Assembly (NCBI RefSeq): GCF_034424375.1
Contig: NZ_CP139965.1
Location: 2,108,001-2,172,000, forward strand
DNA length: 64,000 nucleotides
Reading direction: 5' to 3'
Origin: Paraburkholderia kururiensis
GTDB taxonomy: Bacteria > Pseudomonadota > Gammaproteobacteria > Burkholderiales > Burkholderiaceae
Both the position numbers and the translations under genes were made by a program. Below the pieces are notes generated by a model, which was given only the letters and a program-made list of their open reading frames with translations, ran no database searches and was not told the DNA's origin. How positions within the stretch are numbered: position 1 is the first letter of the stretch; the number at the start of each line of letters is the position of its first letter. This document shows, one piece after another, positions 44,168 to 51,782 of this stretch.

Positions 44168-45244
44168 TTATGCTGCGTGACGCACACGCGACGTGAGTTC
44201 GCGCGTGGCGGGGATCAATTCCCGTCCGTAATCGATGGCGTCTTCGAGCGGGTCGAAGCCGCGAATCAGAAAGGTGGTCACGCCCAGTGCGTAGTATTCC
44301 GCCAGCGTTTGCGCGACTTGCGCAGGCGTGCCGACGAGCGCCGTCGAATTCGAGCGTCCGCCGATCTCTTTGGCCACGGCCGTCCACAGACGCTCGTCGG
44401 CGCGATCGCCGTCACCGGCCGCGGCCAGCAGCCGACGGGCGCCTTCGCTTTGCTGCGGTCCGCCGCGCGAAAACCCCTGTTCGACGCGCAGCCGGCGTGT
44501 CTCTTCGAGAATGTGTTGGGCTCGCTCCCACGCGGCTTTTTCCGTGGATGCGAGAATGGGCCGGAACGAAACAGAGAAACGCACGCTGCGGCCGTGCTTC
44601 GCCGCTTCGGCGCGTACGCGCGTGACCTGTTCTTCCACCTGCTTTTTCGATTCGCCCCACAGCGCGTAGACGTCGGCATGCTTGCCCGCGACGGCGAGGG
44701 CGGGCTCGGACGCTCCGCCGAAATAGATCGGCACGTGCGGAGTCTGTTTGGGTTTGACTTCGGAAAAGGCTTTTTCGAAGCGATAGAAGCGGCCTTCGTG
44801 ATCGAACGGCTGGTCTGCGGTCCACACGCGGCGAAGAATCTGCAGATACTCGTCGGTGCGGGCGTAGCGTTCGTCGTGGCTCAGGAAATCGCCGTCGCGC
44901 CGCTGGTCTTCGTCGCTTCCTCCCGAGATGAAGTGCACCGCGAGGCGTCCGCCCGAGAAATGGTCGAGCGTGGCGATCTGACGTGCCGCGAGCGTCGGGG
45001 CCACGAACCCGGGACGATGGGCCAGCATGAAGTGAATGCGCGACGTCACGCTCGCCGCGTAGGCGATCGTGATGGTGGCATCGGGACTGGTCGAGCTGTG
45101 CGGCACGAGAATGCGGTTGAACCCCGCGTTTTCGTGCGCCTGCGCGAAGTGGCGCACGTAGTCCGTATCGACGGCCGGGCCTTGCGGCTTGTGCGTTTCC
45201 GATACCTTGCGCTGCTGGATCATGCCGATGAATTCGACGCTCAC
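44168..45244 (-). CDS. SsuD-like FMNH2-dependent alkanesulfonate monooxygenase
   Basis: A 358-residue luciferase-like (LLM class) enzyme starting at GTG 45244 with AAGGAG seven bases ahead; the upstream ATG frame is unlikely. Family markers are FMLAHRPGFVAPTLAARQIATLDHFSGGRLAVHFISG, HDERYARTDEYLQILRRVW, IYFGGASEPALAVAGKHADVY and SNSTALVGTPAQVA (short segments each). It cleaves C-S bonds of sulfonates to sulfite and aldehyde using FMNH2. No SsuE flavin reductase is present here, so FMNH2 must come from elsewhere. It heads the leftward operon. Confidence 0.85.
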   Translation of the reverse strand: MSVEFIGMIQQRKVSETHKPQGPAVDTDYVRHFAQAHENAGFNRILVPHSSTSPDATITIAYAASVTSRIHFMLAHRPGFVAPTLAARQIATLDHFSGGRLAVHFISGGSDEDQRRDGDFLSHDERYARTDEYLQILRRVWTADQPFDHEGRFYRFEKAFSEVKPKQTPHVPIYFGGASEPALAVAGKHADVYALWGESKKQVEEQVTRVRAEAAKHGRSVRFSVSFRPILASTEKAAWERAQHILEETRRLRVEQGFSRGGPQQSEGARRLLAAAGDGDRADERLWTAVAKEIGGRSNSTALVGTPAQVAQTLAEYYALGVTTFLIRGFDPLEDAIDYGRELIPATRELTSRVRHAA

Positions 45245-45352
45245 GTTAGCTCCTTGCCGAAATCCGTTTGATTGACGGAATGGATGCGAGGGCAGACGTG
45301 TTGCGATTCCGGGCACGCCTGCGGGTCGAATGAGGCTAACATCGGGTTATGC

Positions 45353-45398
45353 AAGAGCGAAATAGTATATTCAGATAAAGATATAAAACATGCATGTT
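45353..45398 (-). promoter_or_regulatory. AT-rich promoter and palindromic operator of the SsuD-like operon
   Basis: A TATACT -10-like box on the minus strand lies near 45364-45369. CGAAATAGTATATTC (45358-45372) resembles the element ahead of the first sulfonate operon. AACATGCATGTT (45387-45398) is a perfect 12-bp palindrome. No good -35 is seen, as expected of a LysR-activated promoter. Confidence 0.42.
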
Positions 45399-45428
45399 GA
45401 AGGGCGAGGGACCCGCTAGCCCGCCTCA

Positions 45429-46334
45429 TTACCGCGATACCGAGTGGACGAACTCGGCCAGGTCGCGATTGAAGCGCTCGGGCTCTTCGACGAACGGCGC
45501 GTGTCCTGAATCGGCGTACACGTGGGTGACGATGTGCGGATTCAACTCAGTCGCGCGTGCCAGCGTCGCACGCGTGTCGACCAATGCATCGCGGCCGCCG
45601 TAGAGAAAGAGCAACGGCACGCGCGCCTTGCCCAGCCCCTCTGCGGCGAATACCGTCATCGTCGGGATTTCCTTCTGCATGTCCCACGATGCCATTGCCG
45701 CATTGGCGAGAAGGCGCTCGAACGTGACGGCATCCGGTTGACGGTGGAAGCAGAGTCCGACGAACGCACGCTCTCCGTCGAGATGCGTTTTCAGATCCGG
45801 CGAGTTCATGTCCCGATACACGTCGGGATGTTGGACGATCTGGCCCTGCGCGAGCTCGACTACACCGTCGACAAAGACCGCGCCGGAGATCGCGCGATCG
45901 CCATACCTGGCGAGGTAACTGGACATCACGACGCCACCGAGCGACCAGCCGACGACCACGGGTTTGCGCGCGTGCGAGCCCGCGATCACCGCTGCCAGAT
46001 CGTCGGCCCAACGGCTTCCATCGTGATAGGGCGCGGCGCCGGACGGTTTGTCCGACTGACCGTGTCCGCGCAGGTCATAGGTGATCAGCCGGTACTGACG
46101 TAGTTCCGGGCTCGTCACCTGGGCGTCCCAGTCCAGGCGGCTGCCGAGCAGGCCGTGAATCAGGATGACGGGTGTGCCGTCCGGGTTGCCGCTTTCCTCT
46201 ACCGCCAGTTTGACGCCGTCCGACGACGTCACCGTATAGGTCGTCGGAGCGGCGGTCGCGCCGGACGCGAACACGAACAGCGTGGCTGCCCAGACGACGG
46301 CCGTGCGCAGCATGCCGAACACGCGGGTGTGCAT
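45429..46334 (-). CDS. Secreted alpha/beta hydrolase
   Basis: A 301-residue hydrolase. ATG 46334 (GGAG upstream) gives a signal peptide (LRTAVVWAATLFVFASGATA). The oxyanion motif HGLLGSRLDW, nucleophile elbow VVGWSLGGVV with Ser, the acid in LFLYGGRDALVD and His in YADSGHAPFVEEPERF make a complete triad. It belongs to the broad haloperoxidase/lipase-like group and its substrate is unknown. It is divergent from a MerR regulator with a palindrome between them. Confidence 0.85.
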   Translation of the reverse strand: MHTRVFGMLRTAVVWAATLFVFASGATAAPTTYTVTSSDGVKLAVEESGNPDGTPVILIHGLLGSRLDWDAQVTSPELRQYRLITYDLRGHGQSDKPSGAAPYHDGSRWADDLAAVIAGSHARKPVVVGWSLGGVVMSSYLARYGDRAISGAVFVDGVVELAQGQIVQHPDVYRDMNSPDLKTHLDGERAFVGLCFHRQPDAVTFERLLANAAMASWDMQKEIPTMTVFAAEGLGKARVPLLFLYGGRDALVDTRATLARATELNPHIVTHVYADSGHAPFVEEPERFNRDLAEFVHSVSR

Positions 46335-46374
46335 GACGTTACTCCATGAGTTGAAGACCGGCCCAGTCTCAACG

Positions 46375-46396
46375 CTCACACTGATGTGAGAGTCAA
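46375..46396 (-). promoter_or_regulatory. MerR-type operator within the hydrolase promoter
   Basis: CTCACACTGATGTGAG (46375-46390) is an inverted repeat lying directly after a perfect TTGACT -35 box on the minus strand (46396-46391). MerR regulators bind such repeats inside a stretched -35/-10 spacer, so this fits activation of the hydrolase gene. The -10 box is not convincing. Confidence 0.58.
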
Positions 46397-46420
46397 GCGA
46401 ATCGTGCTAGCCTCGAACTC

Positions 46421-46804
46421 ATGAAGAAAATGCCTTCGCAGAAATGGATGACGGTGGGAGAACTGTCGCGCCGCACGGGCGCAAGTGTGCGGTCCATTCG
46501 TCATTACGACGAACATGGTCTGCTCGCGTCCGTCCGCGCGAGCAATGGATACCGCACGTTCCCCGACCAGGCGGTCACGCAGGTCAGGCAGATCCAGCGC
46601 ATGATCGCGACCGGCTTCACGATAGAAGACATTCGCGGGTTTCCGGATTGCATGCTGCTGATCGAAGGTGCGCGTTCGTGCGACCAGATCACCGACGTCC
46701 AGCGCAAGCGGCTTAAAGCCATCGAGCGTCAGATCGCGGACCTGGAAAAACGTCGCGCCCGACTCGTCAAAATGCTGCTGGAAGGGGCGGTGCCGCCCGT
46801 CTAG
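46421..46804 (+). CDS. MerR-family regulator
   Basis: A 127-residue regulator with the MerR winged helix MTVGELSRRTGASVRSIRHYDEHGLL, the wing region NGYRTFPDQAVTQVRQIQRMIATGF, and a C-terminal dimerising coiled coil (RLKAIERQIADLEKRRARLVKML). Cysteines at DCMLL and ARSCDQ could be sensors, but spacing does not match known metal MerRs. An internal ATG at 46448 is an alternative start. It probably controls itself and the divergent hydrolase. Confidence 0.86.
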   Translation: MKKMPSQKWMTVGELSRRTGASVRSIRHYDEHGLLASVRASNGYRTFPDQAVTQVRQIQRMIATGFTIEDIRGFPDCMLLIEGARSCDQITDVQRKRLKAIERQIADLEKRRARLVKMLLEGAVPPV

Positions 46805-46871
46805 CGACGTGGCATTGGAAACAATGCCGGTGCGTCGCGTCATCGCCGCACCTTCTGTTGGCGCGCTAGCT

Positions 46872-47219
46872 TTACCGATGGGTGTCGCGGAGCAACAGGC
46901 GCGTTCCCACCGCCACGATGGACGTAATCGCAGGCAGCAGTTCCTGACCCAGCGGCGTCAACCCGTACTCCACGGATGGCGGCGACGTCGCCATCACATT
47001 GCGCTCGAGCACGCCTCGCGCTTCCAGATCACGCAATCGGCTGGTCAGCACTTTCGCGGTAAGCGTCGGGTTGTCACGCAGGAGTTCCGAGAACCGGCGT
47101 GGGCCGTCGCTCAGGCACCAGATGATCTCGGGCGTCCACAGGCCGCCGAGCAGGGCCATGCATTTCGACATGGGACAGCCCGGCAGCGGGGCCACTTTCT
47201 TACGGGTTTTCAGGCTCAT
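46872..47219 (-). CDS. HxlR-family regulator
   Basis: A 115-residue winged-helix protein. CPMSKCMALLGGLWTPEIIWCL holds the conserved HxlR N-terminal Cys and Trp, and the recognition part is TLTAKVLTSRLRDLEARGV. HxlR proteins such as HypR, YodB and QorR sense electrophiles or quinones through the Cys. It is divergent from qorB, an arrangement also seen for ytfH-qorB in E. coli, and an inverted repeat lies between. Confidence 0.88.
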   Translation of the reverse strand: MSLKTRKKVAPLPGCPMSKCMALLGGLWTPEIIWCLSDGPRRFSELLRDNPTLTAKVLTSRLRDLEARGVLERNVMATSPPSVEYGLTPLGQELLPAITSIVAVGTRLLLRDTHR

Positions 47220-47260
47220 CGTTGCGTTCTCACAGCGGTTTCCAGTGGGTTAGCTGGTTT

Positions 47261-47299
47261 CTATCCGGTTACCTGAAAATGATGGTAACCCATGGATAG
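47261..47299. promoter_or_regulatory. Inverted repeat operator between hxlR-type gene and qorB
   Basis: GGTTACC (47267-47273) and GGTAACC (47284-47290) form a perfect inverted repeat with a 10-base spacer, extended by an outer CTATCC (47261-47266) and GGATAG (47294-47299). It lies in the only space for both divergent promoters, so it is a good HxlR operator candidate. Confidence 0.65.
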
Positions 47300-47369
47300 G
47301 TGCTTTCCATTGGAAACTGATGACCCTAGACTACGTGCCTCTTCTACTGACTACGAACGAGGACGGGCT

Positions 47370-48224
47370 ATGTACGCAATAACCGGCGCGACAGGGAAGC
47401 TTGGGCGGCTTGTGATCGACGCGTTGCTGGAGAACGTTCCGGCTGACCGCATTGTGGCCGCCGTCAGGAATCGGGCAAAGGCGCAGGATCTTGCCGGGCG
47501 TGGCATCATCGTGCGCGAGGCCGACTACAAACGCCCCGAGACGCTCATCGCCGCTTTTGCGGGCGTCGATAAACTCCTGCTGATTTCTTCCACCGAGGTC
47601 GCCGGCCGCCTGCCGTTGCATCGCGCAGTGATTGAGGCGGCCCGGCAGGCCGGCGTTTCGCTGCTGGCCTACACGAGCATGCTGCACGCGGACACGTCGC
47701 CCGCCAGGCTTGCGATTGAGCATCGACAGACGGAGGAGGCCATTGCAGCCTCCGGCCTTCCCGCCGTCATTCTTCGCAATGGCTGGTACATCGAGAACCA
47801 CCTGGCGGCGCTCCCGGCGGTGCTCGAGCACGGCGCCTTCGTCGGCGCCGCGAAGGCGGGACGCTTCTCATCCGCCGCCCGGAAGGACTATGCCGCCGCC
47901 GCCGCTGTGGCGCTGACCACCGACGGTCTGGCAGGAACAACGTACGAGCTGGCGGCCGACCGTGCCTTTACGCTTGCGCAACTGGCGGCTGAAGTGTCGC
48001 GCCAGTCGGGAAAAAGCGTGGTCTACAACGACCTTGAGCCGGACGCCTATGCGAATGTATTGACGGGCATCGGGCTGCCTGCGGACCTGGCCGCGCTGCT
48101 GGCCGATGCCGACGTCGCGGCCTCGCACGGCGCGCTGTTCGACGACGGAGGCGAGCTGGCGCGGCTGATCGGTCGCCCCACCACGCCCTGGGAGCGCAGG
48201 GTGGAAGACGCATTGCGTGCTTGA
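47370..48224 (+). CDS. qorB: NADPH:quinone oxidoreductase QorB (NmrA-type SDR)
   Basis: A 284-residue atypical SDR closely following E. coli QorB/YtfG: ITGATGKLGRLVIDALL, LLLISSTEVAGRLPLHRAVIEAA, LLAYTSMLHADTS, VILRNGWYIENHLAALPAVL and DDGGELARLIGRPTTP. It reduces quinones with NADPH and is thought to protect against quinone stress. ATG 47370 places the nucleotide loop at the extreme N-terminus. Control by the neighbouring HxlR protein is likely. Confidence 0.92.
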   Translation: MYAITGATGKLGRLVIDALLENVPADRIVAAVRNRAKAQDLAGRGIIVREADYKRPETLIAAFAGVDKLLLISSTEVAGRLPLHRAVIEAARQAGVSLLAYTSMLHADTSPARLAIEHRQTEEAIAASGLPAVILRNGWYIENHLAALPAVLEHGAFVGAAKAGRFSSAARKDYAAAAAVALTTDGLAGTTYELAADRAFTLAQLAAEVSRQSGKSVVYNDLEPDAYANVLTGIGLPADLAALLADADVAASHGALFDDGGELARLIGRPTTPWERRVEDALRA

Positions 48225-48274
48225 AGCAGGACGCGTGCACGACGCTGGATAACCTTGAACAGCGGGAAGAGAGA

Positions 48275-49444
48275 ATGGAGCTGCGAGACTTCAAAATCAA
48301 CGTTCCGGACGGGCAGATTGCCGATCTGAAGCTGCGATTGCGCAACACACGTTTTCCTGCGTCCCTCGATGCCGAGCAGTGGGACGATGGTGCGAGCCTC
48401 GCTTTCGTCCGGCGACTGACAGATTATTGGTTGCATCGATTCGACTGGCGTGCTCAGGAAGCGCGGCTGAATCGGCTGCCTCAGTTTCTGGCTACTGTCG
48501 ACGGACACGATATCCATTTCGTCTATCAGACCGGCAAAGGGCCCGCGCCCGTGCCGCTCGTCCTGACGCATGGATGGCCGGGTTCCTTCGTCGAGATGGA
48601 GCACGTTATCCCGCTGCTGACCGACCCCGCGTCGCATGGCGGCGATGCGGCGGATGCGTTCCATGTGGTCGTCCCTTCGTTGCCCGGCTTCGGTTTTTCC
48701 GCGGCGCCGGCAGGCTCCGGCGTCAGCGCTCACCATGTTGCCGGCCTGTGGCTCGAGCTGATGAACGGGCTCGGCTTCGATCGTTTCGCCGCGCAGGGCG
48801 GAGACATCGGAGCGGGCGTCTCGATGTGGTTGGCGCGCCGTTTTCCCGGGCAGATCATCGGTGCCCATCTCAACTACATTCCGGGCAGTTTCCGGCCGTC
48901 GCTAACGGACGATCTGCCGCCGGTGACCGTGGACGAGCAGGCGTATCTCGACACCGTGGCGGCCTGGTCGGCCGCTGAAGGCGCGTATGCGGCTGTGCAA
49001 AGCACCAAACCACAAACCTTGTCGTACGCGATGAGCGATTCGCCCGTGGGTCTTGCCGCCTGGATCGTCGAGAAGTTTCGCAGCTGGAGCGATTGCGACG
49101 GCGATCTGGAACGCGTGTTCACGATGGACCAGTTACTGACCGATATTTCGCTTTACTGGTTCGGCCACATGCTCGACGCGTCGTTCCGCATTTACAGGGA
49201 AAACCGGCTGCGGCCGCTTGCTTTCGGTCCGCACGAACGGGTGGCGACACCGCTCGGCGTAGCGCTGTTTCCCCGCGAGTTACCGACGCCACCGCGTTCC
49301 TGGGTCGAACGTGTCTTTGACGTGCAACGATGGACCCCGATGCCGCGCGGCGGACACTTCGCTGCGCTGGAACAACCCGAACTGCTCGTCGAGGACATTC
49401 GTGCGTTCTTCCGTCCGCTCCGTCGCATGAGCGATCCGCTTTGA
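48275..49444 (+). CDS. Epoxide hydrolase (EHN domain family)
   Basis: A 389-residue alpha/beta hydrolase starting at ATG 48275, after AGAGAG. The N-terminal EHN domain reads LRDFKINVPDGQIADLKLRL with FDWRAQEARLN. The oxyanion motif is THGWPGSFVEM, the nucleophile Asp is in QGGDIGAGVSMWLA, and the general-base His is in RGGHFAALEQPELL. It would open epoxides to diols, or act as juvenile hormone hydrolase-like detoxifier. It follows qorB by 50 bases in the same direction. Confidence 0.9.
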   Translation: MELRDFKINVPDGQIADLKLRLRNTRFPASLDAEQWDDGASLAFVRRLTDYWLHRFDWRAQEARLNRLPQFLATVDGHDIHFVYQTGKGPAPVPLVLTHGWPGSFVEMEHVIPLLTDPASHGGDAADAFHVVVPSLPGFGFSAAPAGSGVSAHHVAGLWLELMNGLGFDRFAAQGGDIGAGVSMWLARRFPGQIIGAHLNYIPGSFRPSLTDDLPPVTVDEQAYLDTVAAWSAAEGAYAAVQSTKPQTLSYAMSDSPVGLAAWIVEKFRSWSDCDGDLERVFTMDQLLTDISLYWFGHMLDASFRIYRENRLRPLAFGPHERVATPLGVALFPRELPTPPRSWVERVFDVQRWTPMPRGGHFAALEQPELLVEDIRAFFRPLRRMSDPL

Positions 49445-49534
49445 CGAAACCTCGGCAGGCCTTCGCCTGGCCCGAGGCTCGACACTTTGCAGGGCCGCGA
49501 ACGGTGCCGAGAAACAGGCGGAAACCGTTCGTCG

Positions 49535-50131
49535 TCAGTCGAACGTGATCAAGTCCTTGAAGATGAGTTCTCCCCAACGCTTTCCGCGCGCGTGCACGAG
49601 CAGTCCACCCTCCGAAAGCCCGCCTAGCTGGATGGGCGCGAAGCCGAGTTTTTCCGCAAGTTCACCCACCTGCGCTGCGGCGCCGTTATCGTCGCTTGCG
49701 AGGAACACGACTCGCCTGCCGCCCTGTACGGCCGGGTCCTGGCCAAGGACGGCCGCAACCAGATGATTGAAGCCTTTCACCAGCTTCGCTCCGGTGAACG
49801 CGTTCGCCACGAAAGCCGAGGACGGGAGACCGTCCAGTTCCTCGGGCGGCGCCTGCGTGTTCATCACGTCGATGATGGTCTTTCCCGTCCAGTCGGGCAG
49901 CGCTTTTGCGACCGCCGGGTGCGACTCGAAGCGGACCACCAGGAAGATGACGTCCGCCTTGACGGCTTCCGTCAGGGTGGTGGGAGTGATCGTCGGTCCG
50001 ATGGCTGCTGCATCGGACGCAAAGCTTGCCGGGTCGCGCGTGGTGGCGACGGATACTTCGATGCCGTTGCGCGCGAACGCCCTGGCCAGCGCCTGGCCGG
50101 TCTTGCCGAAGCCAATGATTGCGTAATTCAT
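49535..50131 (-). CDS. NADPH-dependent F420 reductase-like protein (F420_oxidored fold)
   Basis: A 198-residue Rossmann protein. MNYAIIGFGKTGQALARAFA is the dinucleotide loop, followed by DVIFLVVRFESH, IDVMNTQAP and FNHLVAAVL segments of the family. Betaproteobacteria generally lack F420, so the name reflects fold, and NADP is the likelier cofactor. It is last in a three-gene leftward operon with two SDRs. Confidence 0.83.
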   Translation of the reverse strand: MNYAIIGFGKTGQALARAFARNGIEVSVATTRDPASFASDAAAIGPTITPTTLTEAVKADVIFLVVRFESHPAVAKALPDWTGKTIIDVMNTQAPPEELDGLPSSAFVANAFTGAKLVKGFNHLVAAVLGQDPAVQGGRRVVFLASDDNGAAAQVGELAEKLGFAPIQLGGLSEGGLLVHARGKRWGELIFKDLITFD

Positions 50132-50158
50132 GCGTTTCTCCTTCGTTTCGTGGCGCGG

Positions 50159-50926
50159 TCAGAGCTTGTAACCGCCGCTCGCTTCGATTGTCTGGCCGGT
50201 TACCCAGCGGCCATCGTCGGAGGCGAGGAACGCCACGACGGCGGCAATTTCCGAAGGCTCGCCAAAGCGGCCCAGCGCGATCTGCGCCTCGACTGCCTTG
50301 ACGAGCTCGGGATTCTGCCGAAATTCGGCGTTCGCATCCGTTCGCGTGAAGCCCGGTGCGACGGCGTTCGCGGTAATGCCGCGCGGCCCCAGCTCGATGG
50401 CGAGCGTATGGGTCAGGGTGTTGATGGCCGCTTTCGCCATCGAGTAGACGGGCGCGACTGTCACGGGCTTCGTGGCGGCTGCGGAAGAAATGTTGACGAT
50501 GCGTCCACCGTCGGCGAGACGATCGAATGCGGCCTGAATGATGAAGAAGGGCGCGCGGGCGTAGACCGCCATCAGCGTGTCCCAACTCTGCGGCGTCGCT
50601 TCCTTGAAGCCAAGCCAGCCGGAATTGCCGGCGTTGTTGACCAGAATGTCGAGAGCCTTGCTGCCGTTGCGCCTCGTGAGCTCGTCGTCGAGTTGCTCGA
50701 ACAAGGCCGGAACGGCCGCCGGATCGACGAGATCCGCATGAATCGCGAACGCGGTGCCGCCCGCTTTCGCGATGGCCGCGACGGCCTCGTCCGCACCCGA
50801 TCGGCTGGCGTTGTAGGTGAGCGCGACCGTCGCCCCGTCCTTTGCAAGACGTTCGGCGATCGCGCGGCCAATGCCCCGCGATGCGCCGGTGACGAGCGCC
50901 GTTTTGCCCTTGAGTGATTGGGTCAT
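50159..50926 (-). CDS. Classical short-chain dehydrogenase/reductase (FabG-like)
   Basis: A 255-residue SDR; ATG 50926 follows AGGAGAA. Nucleotide loop TGASRGIGRAIA, structural NNAGNSG, catalytic Ser in NISSAAA and the YxxxK motif (YSMAKAA) are present. The longer frame from 50959 adds nothing conserved. Substrate is unknown; context is a LysR-linked redox operon. Confidence 0.88.
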   Translation of the reverse strand: MTQSLKGKTALVTGASRGIGRAIAERLAKDGATVALTYNASRSGADEAVAAIAKAGGTAFAIHADLVDPAAVPALFEQLDDELTRRNGSKALDILVNNAGNSGWLGFKEATPQSWDTLMAVYARAPFFIIQAAFDRLADGGRIVNISSAAATKPVTVAPVYSMAKAAINTLTHTLAIELGPRGITANAVAPGFTRTDANAEFRQNPELVKAVEAQIALGRFGEPSEIAAVVAFLASDDGRWVTGQTIEASGGYKL

Positions 50927-50939
50927 TGAGTCGTTCTCC

Positions 50940-51674
50940 TCAGAGTTGCGCCAGACCACCGTCGACGGCGACCTCGCTGGCGGTCATGAAGCTGCTGTCC
51001 GACGATGCAAGAAAGGCGGCCACCGCGCCGATCTCGGCCGGATCGGCCATACGCTGGAGCGGCGTCATCGCGCCGTAGGCCTTCTGGCCTTCTTCGCCTA
51101 GCGCCTGCTTCGCGAGTTCGGTCGCCGTCGCCCCGGGCGAGAGCACGTTCACGCGGATACCGGTGCCCTTCAGGTCCTCCGCCCAGGTTCGGGCGAGGTT
51201 GCGCACCGCCGCCTTGCTCGCGCTGTAGGCCGTGAATCCAGGGGCGCCCGTGGTGCCGGCGCTCGAGCCGGTCAGGATGATCGAACCGCCTGGGCCCATC
51301 AGCGGCAGCGCCTTCTGGACCGTGAAGATCGTCCCCTTCACATTGGTGGCGAAGGTCTCGTCGATGTGCTGGCCGGTGATCTGGCCAAGCGCAAGCGGGC
51401 TGCCCGTCCCGGCATTGGCCAAGACGATGTCGAGGGTTCCGCGCTCGGCCTTCACCGCCGCGTAGAGCCGGTCGAGGTCGGCCGCATCGGAAACCGAACC
51501 CTTCACCGCGCGGGCATGAGGCCCGAGGTCGGCCAACGCGGCGTCGAGCGCTTCCTGGCGGCGGCCGAAGATAAAGACGAAGGCGCCTTCCTCGATGAAG
51601 CGCTTCGCTGCGGCGCGGCCGATGCCCGTGGCGCCGCCGGTGATCACCGCGGTCTTTCCATTCAGTCTGTTCAT
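50940..51674 (-). CDS. Classical short-chain dehydrogenase/reductase
   Basis: A 244-residue SDR: TGGATGIGRAAA loop, ANAGTGS, catalytic Ser in ILTGSSAGTTGAPG and YSASKAAVRNLA. AAGGA lies before ATG 51674. It heads the operon, 106 bases from the divergent LysR gene, which probably regulates it. Confidence 0.88.
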   Translation of the reverse strand: MNRLNGKTAVITGGATGIGRAAAKRFIEEGAFVFIFGRRQEALDAALADLGPHARAVKGSVSDAADLDRLYAAVKAERGTLDIVLANAGTGSPLALGQITGQHIDETFATNVKGTIFTVQKALPLMGPGGSIILTGSSAGTTGAPGFTAYSASKAAVRNLARTWAEDLKGTGIRVNVLSPGATATELAKQALGEEGQKAYGAMTPLQRMADPAEIGAVAAFLASSDSSFMTASEVAVDGGLAQL

Positions 51675-51746
51675 GTCATGCGTCCTTCGAAACAAAAGCG
51701 ACAAGGCCGATTCTGGGCCTCTTGATTCATGAAGCCAATTGACTGA

Positions 51747-51782
51747 ATATCTATAAGTACCATCTACTTTTCAGATAGATAT
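51747..51782. promoter_or_regulatory. LysR-type inverted repeat overlapping the regulator start codon
   Basis: ATATCTAT (51747-51754) and ATAGATAT (51775-51782) form a perfect 8-bp inverted repeat with a 20-base spacer. The right arm covers the ATG of the LysR gene at 51781, and TTGACT precedes the left arm (51739-51744). Binding here would block the regulator's own expression and could activate the divergent SDR operon. Confidence 0.6.
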
